Origin: CAVQWT01 sp963717705
Lineage (GTDB): Bacteria > Pseudomonadota > Gammaproteobacteria > Burkholderiales > Casimicrobiaceae
NCBI GenBank assembly: GCA_963717705.1
Contig: CAVQWT010000006.1
Coordinates: forward strand, 372,001-436,000
Reading direction: 5' to 3'
DNA length: 64,000 nucleotides
Every line of letters starts with the position of its first letter. Within the stretch, counting starts at the first letter, position 1. A program made the position numbers and the translations under genes. The notes below the pieces were generated by a model that saw nothing but the letters and a program-made list of their open reading frames with translations, was not told the origin of the DNA and searched no databases. Positions 17,835 through 26,523 of this stretch are shown piece by piece.

Positions 17835-17864
17835 GCCCGTCCGCCGCCGTCGTCGCGGACGGGC
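17835..17864 (+). terminator. Hairpin after the dsb pair
   Basis: Perfect 10-bp inverted repeat GCCCGTCCGC / GCGGACGGGC with a 10-nt loop, 43 bp past the dsbB stop. No U-tract follows, so it is a weak intrinsic terminator or a transcript-end stabiliser. Confidence 0.5.
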
Positions 17865-18496
17865 GCAGAGGCTATTTCCTAGTTCCCGGCACGCCGGACC
17901 TTCGATCGCCCGTCGTGCGCGTCGGGACCAATGCCGGCGTCGGCACGGATCGAATTTCCACGATGGGATGAATCGGGACCATCGCGGGTGGCAGATTTCG
18001 GCCATCAAGAGTCGGTGCTGACCGGCAGCTTCCCGGCGGCGAAGTACGCTCGCCATCCCCGAATTGCAGGTCATCGCAATGATCCTCACTCATCGGGGTC
18101 TGAAGGCGAGAGCACCCCCTCGGTCTGCATCGCCTGGGCCTGTGCTGCAAGGGGCCTGAGTACCATCAGGACCGCGCCGATTCCGAAGCCGACACAGGGC
18201 CTGCGCGGACCGGCCACAACCGTCGGACTCAACAGCCAGGGCAACGTGGCTTGGCCAAACCGATAGAGGCCTACGATCTAACTGAGTGCCTGATTGCCGA
18301 GAAGCGACGCGCTCGACGTGACGTCCCGTGGATCGGCTTCAATACTCGCCCTGACGAATCTTCCTCCTACCAGGGCGCATGTGGCGTCCGGCCAGCCGAA
18401 AGCTTCCTGAGAACCGGCGAGGGCCGGTGCAGCGGCGGGAACCCTTCCCGCCGCTGCCGTTCTGGAGCGGCACGTCGGCGCGATGCGCTGCGGCGA
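17865..18496. other. Gene-free stretch at the left edge of the putative island
   Basis: No open frame here looks like protein. The stretch is less GC-rich than its left flank. It holds an imperfect inverted repeat: CTCGCC-CCCCGA around 18049-18062, answered by TCGGGG and GGCGAG around 18093-18110. It marks the change from housekeeping genes to the CoA-transferase/porin/IS region. Confidence 0.5.
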
Positions 18497-21014
18497 CTAG
18501 GCGCTCACCCACTCGGTGCGGCCGATCGCCCCGATCTTCACCAGCCGGTCGATTTCCGCAGGGCTGTAGCCCAGGCCCGTCAGCACTTCGCGCGCGTCCG
18601 CCCCCATGCGGGAGGCGGGGCGCGAGCGGCCGAAGGGCTGGTTGTCGAATACGAACCAGGTCGGCGCGAACATCTCCGACCACCAGCCATCCTTCTCGGT
18701 CCGCTGCCAGTTCATGGTGGTGGTCGGCCGTTTCTTGTGGATGTCGGCGATTTCCCTGACCGACTGAATGGGAACGGCGTCGATCCCCTGGCGCTTCAGG
18801 TCGGCGATCGCCTCGACCTTGGTCTTGCCGGCGACCTCGGCCGAGACGTCGCGCGGCGCGCGCGCGAAGATGTGGCCGTCCTTGACCCTGTACCACCGTT
18901 GGCCGGGCGTCGGGCCGGTGGCGTTCTGGCCCACGGCGCTCGCCGGCGGCTCGCCCTTCTGGAACAGGAGCTCGGTGAGTTCGGCCGCCGCGACCAGCGA
19001 CGTGGACACATGGCCCCCCGTGCCGTCGCCGCGCACGGCGCGGGCGTAGAGCGCGGTCGCCGTGGCGAAGGCGCCGATGTAGCCGCAGAGATAATCGACC
19101 GCGGATGCCACGCCGTTGTAGCTCGGCGCGTCGGGCCCGCCGAAGCGCATCGTGATCCCGACGGTCGACTGCGCCGAGGGGTCATAGCCGCGCTGGTTGG
19201 CGCGCGGCCCGCCCCGCTCCCCGCTCATCGCGGTCGACTGCATGAGAATCGCAGAGCGGTTCTGGACCGGCAGCTGGATCGGGTCGATTCCAAGCCGCGA
19301 CAGCTGGTCGTCCAGGAAGTTGCCGGACACGACATCGGCCTTGGCCACGAGGCGCCGGAACACCTCCATGCCGTCCTTCGTCTTGGTGTCCACGATGATC
19401 GACTTCTTGCCCTGCGCCATTTCGCACGACCAGGCGACGACGATGGTGGGCGTGTGCAGCGGCGGGTTCGGCAGCACCAGGGTCACGTCGGCGCCCAGTT
19501 CCTCGAGCATCCGCTGGCAGGACGGCGAGGCCACGACATTGCCGAGGTCGAGAACCTTCACACCTTCCAGAGGGCGCCGGCCAACGGGCCGCCCGGTGCC
19601 GGTCGGCGCGGGCTTGGCGCGGGGCGGCAGGGTGGCGGCGCGCCGGCCGACGGCGAGGTCGGGATAGGGTTGCGCGCTGTCCAGCCAGATCATGCGGCCG
19701 AACTGGAAATCGTCGGTGCCGCGCACCGCCGTCACCAGGCCAGACCGCCGGGCGTGGTCGTCCCGCATCCATTCCTGCTGCGTCATCACGAGAGTCACGG
19801 GCAGCGGATAGGGCTGCGCATTGGCCATGGCCTGTTCCCACTCCCGTGCCGTCCGGCTGGCGATGATCGGCTCGATCATGTCGGCGATCTGCTTGTTCAG
19901 ATCGAAGCGGATGGCCACCATGTCCGCCAGGTTGTTATAGCGATACTTGATGTTGGCGGCGTCGTACGGATCCACGTTCACGACGCCCAGCTTCAGTATC
20001 TCGTCGAACAGGCCGAAGCTGCGCATGTTGCTCTCGGTCAGGCGGCGGTTGCCGGCGGTGAGAACCAGGAACCACTTGCCGTCCTTGCTGCGATAGGGTC
20101 CGCCGCCCAGGGGCACGAACCGCGTTTCGAACCAATTGCGGTACTTGTCGTCGACGGCTGCCCGGGCGACCATTGCCTTCAATGCGGCGGGATCCACCCC
20201 TTCGGGTGCCTCGATTTCGGTGATCTCCACTGGCATGAAGTGTGGCGGTAGGCCTCCGGTCCTCAGGTTGAGAGCGGCGATGGCCGACAGGCCGCCGGCG
20301 AGCCGCGAGGCGGTGATGTCCCGGCCGAGCCCGGTTCGGGTCCGATCGAAAAGGCAGGCGGCGACGGCCGCGGCGCCGTTGACGGCCGCATAGCAGGAGC
20401 AGAGCGGCAGCGGCATATAGATGACCGGATTGCCCAGCAGCGGCCCGGTCAGGCTCATGTCGGTGTAGAAGCCGACCAGCGCGTTGAGCAGGTCCTCGTG
20501 CGCGTCGGCCGGCAGGTGGCCGTACATCTCATCGCCGGGAAGTGCAGCCGTGATGCGCAGCACGATCTGGTGCGGCAGCCGCCGAACCGGCGCGTCGCCG
20601 TCGACGATGATCACGTCGGCCGACGAGGTATCGTTCAGAGCGCCACTTGGCAGCACGACTTTGCCGCGGTCGAAATAGGTGTCGTCGAGGCCGCTTGGCC
20701 CGCTGCGCGCCAGGAACACCTCTGCGCCCTGGTCGGCGAACAGCTGACCGGCCAGCCGGCCAGCCATCTGGGTGCTGAGTTCGAAAATGCGGATGCCCGC
20801 ATAGGGCGCCTTGCCCGCTTTCGCCCAGGCCAGCTGCTCCGCCACCACCTGCGCCTCGGCCTTGTCACCGACGAGCGAGACGACGCTCGCCGCAAAGCCC
20901 ATGCCGATGCCGAGCCAGCAGTTGGCGCCGCGAAAGAACCATCGAGGCGTCGGCCTCGGCGGAAGTCGACGCCGGCTTGTCGTTCGGCCGGCCTTCATCT
21001 TTGTCACTGGTCAT
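18497..21014 (-). CDS. Double-domain CaiB/BaiF (family III) CoA-transferase, frameshifted N-terminus
   Basis: About 836 residues holding two CaiB/BaiF repeats (roughly residues 40-400 and 465-830). Each opens with the family's Rossmann start (AGIRIFELSTQMAGRLAGQL; EGVKVLDLGNVVASPSCQRML). Family III enzymes move CoA between carboxylic acids. The usual catalytic Asp after the GxG...S segment appears to be Ala in both halves (ASRLAGG; TSLVAAA), so activity is doubtful. The best ATG (21014, preceded by GGGGGA) encodes a Tat-like SRRQLL stretch in another frame. One base removed near 20920 joins it to GIGMGFAASVVSLVGDKAEAQ. The uninterrupted frame starts at 21007. Next to an OprB-like porin on the same strand. 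Confidence 0.75.
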
Positions 21015-21054
21015 TGCTGTCCCCCTTCCAGTTGTGACGGTTAGTCGGGTGTGC

Positions 21055-22398
21055 TCAGAAACTCACGCGAAACTTGACGCTCGGAATTGCGATCACGTTC
21101 TCGGAAACGTTGAACGACGGGTTGGCGATCACCTGCAGTCCCGGCGTGATGCTCGTGTTCGGCGTCAGTTGCGCCCGCCAATAGACTTCCAGGCCATATT
21201 GCGACCGCGCGGTGAAACCGGGGACGGCCGAGCCGAGTGTGTTCGTGAACGGCTGCGACCAGGCCAGGCCCAGCGCGACCTCGCCGCGAATGTTCATGGG
21301 ATTGAGATAGGCGATCCCGCCCGTCACGGTGTTCCTCGCCAGGGTCGCTCCGATACCGCCCCCGCGAGCTGTGTTGAACGTGTAACCCCCGAACAGTACG
21401 ACTTGATCGATCTGCTTTTCGCCATAGACGCGGAATCCACCGCCCGCCGCGTTCGGCAGCGCGGCGGGGTTGAGCGCGCGCTCGTCCGCATAGAAGAGGT
21501 CGACGTGCAGATGGCTGAAGCCGCCATTGGCCTCGGGCCAGCGGTAGCCGAACTCCGCGCCGTAGAAGAACTGCGCCTCCGACAGCACCTTGGACCAGTC
21601 CGGTCCATTCTGCGGATCGGCGTTCATGTCGTTCACGGTCAGGACGGCATAGGGCCCCAGCAGGGGCGCCGGCTGCCAACGTCCCGCGACACCGAACCCG
21701 ATGGCCGGATACGGAATCGTTTCGTGGAACGCAAACGGGCTCGCGGTGAAGGACGTTCGGGGATCCTTGAAGCGCGAGAAGTTGTAGATGGCCCCGGGCG
21801 CCTGGTTGCCGAAGCGCACCCTGAAGTCACTGGCCACCCGCTGTTCCCAGAAGATGTTTTCGAAGACGATGCCGTCCCAGTTGCCCCATTCGTAGGCCGA
21901 CCACAGCGAGCCGACCACGGGGACGCCGAACACCGCCGCGACCGGGTCGCTGTTGATCGGCCCGCGATAGGCCAGGGTCACGTTGAGCGATCCCTGGTTG
22001 GGACCTCCGCGGTCGATCGGGGCCCAGATCATGTCCAGCGCGACCCACACGCTATTGGAACTCTTGGAAGGCGCAATCGGCAGCGTGTCCGTCGCGTACT
22101 GATAAAGCTGCGAGTAGTTGAAGGCGAAACGCAGGCCGTTTTCGTCCCAGAGCCGCCGCTTCCACGCTTCGTAGTCCTCGCGCAGGCCCCAGGTGAAGTT
22201 CGGAAAGATCGCGCCTGGCTGCGGCACGCTCTGCTCGATGGTGGCGCCGATGTCGGTCGGACCATTGGCGAGCAGGGCGGCCTCGTCAGCCCGGGTCGTC
22301 TCCGCGGAGTCTGCCGCTTGAGCGGGGGAGACGCCGGCGAGCAGCGCCGAGGCGAAAAGCACAGCCCCGCAACTGCAGCGCATCAACGCTGTCCGCAT
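21055..22398 (-). CDS. OprB-like carbohydrate-selective porin
   Basis: 447 residues with a Sec signal (ending GVSPAQA-AD near residue 29). The mature part is beta-rich with alternating aromatic/polar residues and ends in Phe (FRVSF), as outer-membrane barrels do. The family signature is visible in YEAWKRRLWDENGLRFAFNYS, in FWEQRVASDFRVRFGNQAPGAIYN and in LARNTVTGGIAYLNP. Likely an outer-membrane channel for small solutes, encoded beside the CoA-transferase with a 41-bp gap, so the pair may serve uptake and activation of one carbon source. Substrate unknown. Confidence 0.8.
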   Translation of the reverse strand: MRTALMRCSCGAVLFASALLAGVSPAQAADSAETTRADEAALLANGPTDIGATIEQSVPQPGAIFPNFTWGLREDYEAWKRRLWDENGLRFAFNYSQLYQYATDTLPIAPSKSSNSVWVALDMIWAPIDRGGPNQGSLNVTLAYRGPINSDPVAAVFGVPVVGSLWSAYEWGNWDGIVFENIFWEQRVASDFRVRFGNQAPGAIYNFSRFKDPRTSFTASPFAFHETIPYPAIGFGVAGRWQPAPLLGPYAVLTVNDMNADPQNGPDWSKVLSEAQFFYGAEFGYRWPEANGGFSHLHVDLFYADERALNPAALPNAAGGGFRVYGEKQIDQVVLFGGYTFNTARGGGIGATLARNTVTGGIAYLNPMNIRGEVALGLAWSQPFTNTLGSAVPGFTARSQYGLEVYWRAQLTPNTSITPGLQVIANPSFNVSENVIAIPSVKFRVSF

Positions 22399-22734
22399 AG
22401 GCCGTTACGCATCGGTCGGGCCGTTGCTCGCCTCGGCACGCGCGCCCGGCGGGTGGCGCACGCAAACCCCTCTTTCTCGAAGCGTGGTGGCAACGCTGGG
22501 TGTGAACAGCACACTGTCCGTCTTCTCGAACCCGAATGGGCGGGCATGGCGACAAGGAGGGCGGCACCGAGTAGTGCGCCGCGAACGAAAAGCGCTATCT
22601 CCAGCATGGTCTCCTCTTCTCGGAAGTCGATGCGCGGCGCGCGGGTTGGCGGCAAGTTGGCAGGGCACTGTAATCAAACCGCTGTGAAAAAATTGTTCGG
22701 TTTCGTACAATCTGCCGAAGAAGCGGAGATGTGC
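22399..22734. other. Divergent promoter region between porin and Crp/Fnr-type regulator
   Basis: No gene seen. The right end is AT-rich and contains the TTGT-N10-ACAA inverted repeat and a TACAAT -10-like box (22706-22711) for the regulator. The left part carries the porin's upstream DNA with no clear promoter. Confidence 0.6.
22693..22710. promoter_or_regulatory. Candidate operator, TTGT-N10-ACAA
   Basis: 18-bp inverted repeat TTGTTCGGTTTCGTACAA in which 6 of 9 positions pair (TTGTnCG/CGnACAA). It overlaps the -10-like TACAAT and lies 25 bp before the Crp/Fnr-family gene, a position suited to autorepression. Binding is inferred, not shown. Confidence 0.45.
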
Positions 22735-23502
22735 ATGGACCCTATGCCTATAGACGAGCGACTGCGCCTGCTCAAGCAGAGCGAGGTATGGTTCGGCAAA
22801 GCGCCCGCGGAGTTCCAGGACGCGCTGCTGGAGCGCTGCCAGTGGCGCACCTATTCGGCCGGGCAGGCGATCTACCGGACGACCGATACGCACTCCGACC
22901 TTTACGGGATCGTCGACGGCACCGTGGAGGTCTTCTCGCGCTTCGGCATCGGCGACAATCCGCTGCTGCATCTGCTCCACGAAGGCGCGTGGGTTGGGCA
23001 CGGTGCCCTCGTCAGCGGAAGATCGCCCCCGCTCTCCGTTTCCGCTCGGACGGAGGCAAGGATCGCGGTGGTGCCGCAGCGCGCAGCGTACGAGTTGCTG
23101 GCGGCGCGACCGGAATGGTGGCGCGTTTTCGCGCTTGCGATGCTGGAGGCGGTGGCCATCACTGCGACCGCGTATTCCGACACGCTCATCCCGGAGAAGG
23201 AGCGGCGCTGCGCCTGCGGGCTGCTGCGCATCACCGGCTTGCTTCCGCCGCGTCGATCCCGCCCCGAGCGTGCCCAGGTCACGGCGACGCAGGAGGAGCT
23301 CGCCGGCATCCTGAACGTGTCGCGCACGACGCTGTGGCAGATCCTGCGGCAGTTCGAGGGGGCGGGCTTGATCGAACAGAGCTACGGCAGCGTGCGGGTG
23401 CTCAGGCCTGCGGGTCTCGAAGCAGTGGCACGCGGATCGCGGGAGCGGGGCGATCCGCGGGGGGCGCAAGCAGGCGGGCGGCAGAGTCGAACGCGGAGTT
23501 GA
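22735..23502 (+). CDS. Crp/Fnr family transcriptional regulator
   Basis: About 255 residues. The N-terminal cyclic-nucleotide-binding-like beta roll (residues 10-125: RTYSAGQAIYRTTDTHSDLYGIVDGTVEVF, LLHEGAWVGHGALV) leads to a dimerisation helix and a winged helix-turn-helix (VTATQEELAGILNVSRTTLWQILRQFEGAGLIEQSYGSVRVL). No N-terminal Fe-S cysteine set of FNR is seen, and the cAMP-contact motif is not conserved, so the effector is unknown. GGAG at 22725-22728 favours the ATG at 22735 over 22729. The C-terminal tail after the wing is Arg/Gly-rich. It probably controls the divergent porin/CoA-transferase genes. Confidence 0.85.
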   Translation: MDPMPIDERLRLLKQSEVWFGKAPAEFQDALLERCQWRTYSAGQAIYRTTDTHSDLYGIVDGTVEVFSRFGIGDNPLLHLLHEGAWVGHGALVSGRSPPLSVSARTEARIAVVPQRAAYELLAARPEWWRVFALAMLEAVAITATAYSDTLIPEKERRCACGLLRITGLLPPRRSRPERAQVTATQEELAGILNVSRTTLWQILRQFEGAGLIEQSYGSVRVLRPAGLEAVARGSRERGDPRGAQAGGRQSRTRS

Positions 23503-23694
23503 GCTTCCCCCTCCGGTCGATGAGGGCGCGGTTGCGGTGCATTCGAACGCGCGGCGCCTCGTTCGCGCGCACCGGTTCGAACGCTGCACAGGCCGGGGCA
23601 TGGTCGATTCTCGGCGCGGAGCATCCCCCTCGAGCGCTTGGGTCGCACAAATGTCCGGTCCCGCACGTGTCGCGCCTACTGAACGATCTGCAGG

Positions 23695-24310
23695 TTGATC
23701 AAGGCTAGAAAGCTGGACGGCGTGTACCGGTGCGGCGCCGACAGCGTGCCGACCTTTGTCGAGGTGGACACGCCCACCGACGGCGAACTGCACGCGCTGC
23801 TGCAGCCGATCATCACCCGGCTGACGAAGCCGCTCACGCGCCGGAGCGTGCTGGTGAAAGACATAGGCCAGACCTGCCTGGCCAAGCCCGACGCCGACGG
23901 GAACAAAGTGCGCACGCTGCGGCCGCTTCAGGCGTTGGCCGTCACCTACCGCATTGCATTCGGCCCCCGTGCCGGGCGGAAGGTGCTGACGCTCAGAGGC
24001 GCGATGCCACGCGAGGGCACGGCACGCCAGCCCCTGTGCGCCGACATCGACGGGTTCAGTCTGCACACCGGGGCGCGTGTCGAGGCGCAGGACCGCCAGC
24101 GGCTGGAGCAACTGTGCCGCTACATCACCAGGCCGGCGCTGTCGGACGAGCGGGTACAGCTCAACGCCGCCGGCCAGGTGGAGTTGAAGCTCAAGAAACC
24201 GTAGTCGAGGACATTACGCACCTCGTCATTAGCCCACTGGAGTTCATGCAGCGGCTAGCCGCGCTGATGGCGAGGTCGCGGCTGCATCCGTCAAGGAGTG
24301 CTTGTCGGTC
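23695..24310 (+). pseudogene. IS91-family transposase remnant
   Basis: Only the middle-to-C-terminal part of an IS91-type (Y2, rolling-circle) transposase remains. Recognisable stretches are PLCADIDGFSLHTGARVEAQDR, LEQLCRYITRPALSDERVQLNAAGQVELKLK, and then, in the next frame after a break near 24200, THLVISPLEFMQRLAALMARSRLH. The N-terminal HUH/Y2 catalytic region and the 3' zinc-binding end are gone. Element ends were not found. It testifies to past mobile-element activity in this island. From 24311 to 24495 nothing is recognised. Confidence 0.75.
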
Positions 24311-24495
24311 GCGAATCTTGGCGGTCGGATACCCGCTGTGGGTCGATAGCACCATTTCGCCCGACCGCAGCGAACGGCTCCTTCTGGTCGAACAATGGCG
24401 GACCAAAGGATCGCGATTAGCTGCGGGATTTCCAGCGCAAGACGCGGTCTGACGACTTCCACTTGGTGCGCCGAGTTTCGACGGCGCTGTCTCCG

Positions 24496-25524
24496 TCAGC
24501 GTTCGCCAAGAACGTAGCGCGAGACGATGGCGCTGTGTTGCGTTGGCCAGCGGCGTAGCGGCTCGTCGGACGCGCCGAACACGTTGCGCATAAAGGCCAG
24601 CGCAAGTTCCTTCGTCGCCACCTTGACCAGGACGTTCAACTCGGCGCCGCCGGTGCCCGAGCGGTCGGTGAACATGCTGTGCGAACCACCGGCGAATACT
24701 GCAAGGGTCTTGCGTGGCCCGCCGACGGCATCGAATACCGCCACGCGATCTTCGGCGCCGGAGTAGTAGCCCGGTACGCGGATAACGTCCTCGGTGGCAG
24801 TGATGTGCAGCGTGGGCACTGTCACGCTGGCCAGGATTGGGCCGGGCGCCGGCGTGCCGTAAAACGGTGGCGAGGAGATCAGGATAGCTGCCTTGATGCG
24901 GGGATCGCGCAGGTCCATGATCTGGCCGTTGCGTTCGACGCGCGCACCGACCGCCAGCAGTGCAGTGTTGGCGCCGTACGAATGTCCTGCCGCGACGATG
25001 TGCCGGGCGTCGATGCGCGATGCCAACTCGCTGGCCAACAGCCGGTCGAGCGCTAAGTGCAAGTCATGGACGCGGGCGATGGCCTCGCCCTCCTGCGCCG
25101 CATCCTGCAGACGCCCAGGCAGGCCGAACGGGTTGCCGAACCAGATGCTCGTATCGCTTCCCACGTGTTGCACGTGAAGGCTGGCAAAACCCTGGCTTGC
25201 CCAGTAACGCCCAAGATAGCTGTAGCCCGAGCGCGAGCCGCCGATGCCGTGGGAGAACACGACCAGTGGCACCGGGTTCTCGCTCGAGGCGGCGGCCGGC
25301 AGGTAAAGCCGCACCGGTACTGCTCGTCCGCGTGACAAGTCGATCCATTCCAAATCGTACGTCGAGTACGGCGCCTGCGTGGCCTGCGGAGACTGCTCAG
25401 TGGCTGGCGCTGCCGCATCGGCGGCAATTGCTCCGCCTTGGAGCAAACCGATTGGCAGCGCAACGAGCAGCGCGAGGAACAGGCTCCACCCGCGATATAC
25501 CACTCTCAATTTCTTACGAACCAT
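24496..25524 (-). CDS. Exported alpha/beta hydrolase (PAF-acetylhydrolase/dienelactone hydrolase-like)
   Basis: 342 residues. The Sec signal (WSLFLALLVALPIGLLQGGAIA-AD) is followed by an alpha/beta-hydrolase fold: oxyanion region VVFSHGIGGSRSGYSYLGRYWASQGF, nucleophile elbow GHSYGAN, a possible acid in TATEDVIRV and a His in GGSHSMF. The fold and the S-H-G-x-G-G-x-R pattern resemble PAF-acetylhydrolase-like and chlorophyllase-like secreted esterases. Substrate unknown. Isolated gene in the island, upstream of the tRNA fragment. Confidence 0.8.
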   Translation of the reverse strand: MVRKKLRVVYRGWSLFLALLVALPIGLLQGGAIAADAAAPATEQSPQATQAPYSTYDLEWIDLSRGRAVPVRLYLPAAASSENPVPLVVFSHGIGGSRSGYSYLGRYWASQGFASLHVQHVGSDTSIWFGNPFGLPGRLQDAAQEGEAIARVHDLHLALDRLLASELASRIDARHIVAAGHSYGANTALLAVGARVERNGQIMDLRDPRIKAAILISSPPFYGTPAPGPILASVTVPTLHITATEDVIRVPGYYSGAEDRVAVFDAVGGPRKTLAVFAGGSHSMFTDRSGTGGAELNVLVKVATKELALAFMRNVFGASDEPLRRWPTQHSAIVSRYVLGER

Positions 25525-25825
25525 GGGGGCACTCCAACCTGAGTCTCCGCGGGTGCGATGAGTTCAATTTTCGTCCACAACCATGTCGGGTTGGAGGAGG
25601 GCGATGTCAAGACTGGCCTGTCAGCGCGCCGCTCCGTAAGAACAGCGCGAGCGGAATAAGTTTCCGGCCGAACTGCATTGGATCGAAGCGGCGGCGCGTG
25701 CGAAAATGTCATTTGTGACTCGCCAGGATTGAGTGTGCCTACACTGTGCCTTGGATGGATTCGTTTCGAGTTTGGCAAGCGTTCCAAGTTGTTGATTTAC
25801 TAAGTTCGAATATAGGCCTTGCCCG

Positions 25826-25871
25826 CCTCACAACCCGAAGGTCGCAAGTTCAAATCTTGCCCCCGCAACCA
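25826..25871 (+). pseudogene. tRNA-fMet 3' fragment (attachment-site-like)
   Basis: From the anticodon 3' stem onward the sequence matches initiator tRNA: ACCCGAAGGTCG, then the T arm CAAG-TTCAAAT-CTTG, then acceptor CCCCGCA-ACCA. The 5' half (acceptor strand, D arm, most of the anticodon loop) is absent or degenerate. Integrases commonly recombine at tRNA 3' ends, so this is best read as one end of an integrated element. No integrase gene is visible nearby. Confidence 0.75.
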
Positions 25872-25886
25872 AATAAACAAGCACTT

Positions 25887-25912
25887 AGCCTGGCCTTCGC
25901 GCTGGGCTTTTT
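25887..25912 (+). terminator. Intrinsic terminator after the tRNA fragment
   Basis: Stem AGCCTGGC / GCTGGGCT (eight pairs, two G-U) with a six-base loop, followed by TTTTT. It sits 16 bp after the CCA end, the usual place for a tRNA terminator. Confidence 0.7.
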
Positions 25913-25925
25913 ACTTTCTGGCGGT

Positions 25926-25947
25926 CATGTAGCCATCATGTAGCCAG
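25926..25947. repeat. 11-bp tandem direct repeat
   Basis: CATGTAGCCAT immediately followed by CATGTAGCCAG (10 of 11 identical), just right of the tRNA terminator. It may be a recombination footprint; no function is assignable. Confidence 0.6.
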
Positions 25948-26433
25948 ATTTCGGCAACCCGGTGCCGACCGCCGGCCTGGTCGGTTGCGGGTTCGCCCGC
26001 ATGAGGGCCGCCCATCGTTCGCCAAGAACCGGGAGCAGCGCCGATCCGATGCCGAGGGGGGCCTCTTTGGATCGACCAAGGCCGAGGGGGGTGGGGGTCT
26101 GCATAGGCCGAAACCATCTGCCAGCATTCCCGCAGCAGCCCCCCCAAATCTTTGCGCCGCAATTCTTTTGCATAGCTCGTGCGGGGCTACCCGTCCAATC
26201 GTCTGATCGGAATTCGGCATGACGGACGATCTTCCGATCAAGTTGATGCGCCTTCGATGCAAGGAGCGCGATCGACACTGAGCCGCGAATGGGTGCAGCG
26301 CAAAGAACGCGTGCAAGCGCGAAACCGGCCGTTCAGTCGCGGTTGGTCAATGGGCGCGTTCGGCCACAGGAGCGGAAGTCGGCGTCTCTTCCGCTAAGCG
26401 GACGCTCCAACTGCCGCCTTGGCTCGCGTCACG

Positions 26434-26439
26434 TATAAT
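26434..26439 (+). promoter_or_regulatory. -10 box for the DUF1254 lipoprotein gene
   Basis: Perfect TATAAT 84 bp upstream of the start codon, giving an expected 5' leader of about 78 nt. A matching -35 is not obvious. Confidence 0.5.
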
Positions 26440-26523
26440 CCCACGCGTTTTTGCCCGCCCGGCCGAACGGCGCTCTTACGCGAAAATGGCTCGGGTCGAG
26501 GCTTTTGACCGGAGAGAACTACG

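Larger units (their letters stand above)
25525..26523. other. Gene-free kilobase at the right edge of the putative island
   Basis: No frame looks coding. It contains the tRNA-fMet 3' fragment, its terminator, an 11-bp tandem repeat, two copies of GCCGAGGGGGG near 26050 and 26080, and the promoter of the DUF1254 gene. Base composition is visibly less GC-rich than in the flanks. Confidence 0.6.

Noticed and set aside
17931..18266. 111-codon plus-strand frame in the gap after dsbB
   Set aside because: No ribosome-binding site, no domain, low-complexity composition.
25746..25943. Small ORF over the tRNA fragment
   Set aside because: Its RRSQVQILPPQ part is merely the translated tRNA 3' end.
25911..26316. 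Short minus-strand frames right of the tRNA fragment, considered as an integrase tail
   Set aside because: No tyrosine-recombinase motif (R...HxxR...Y) could be found.
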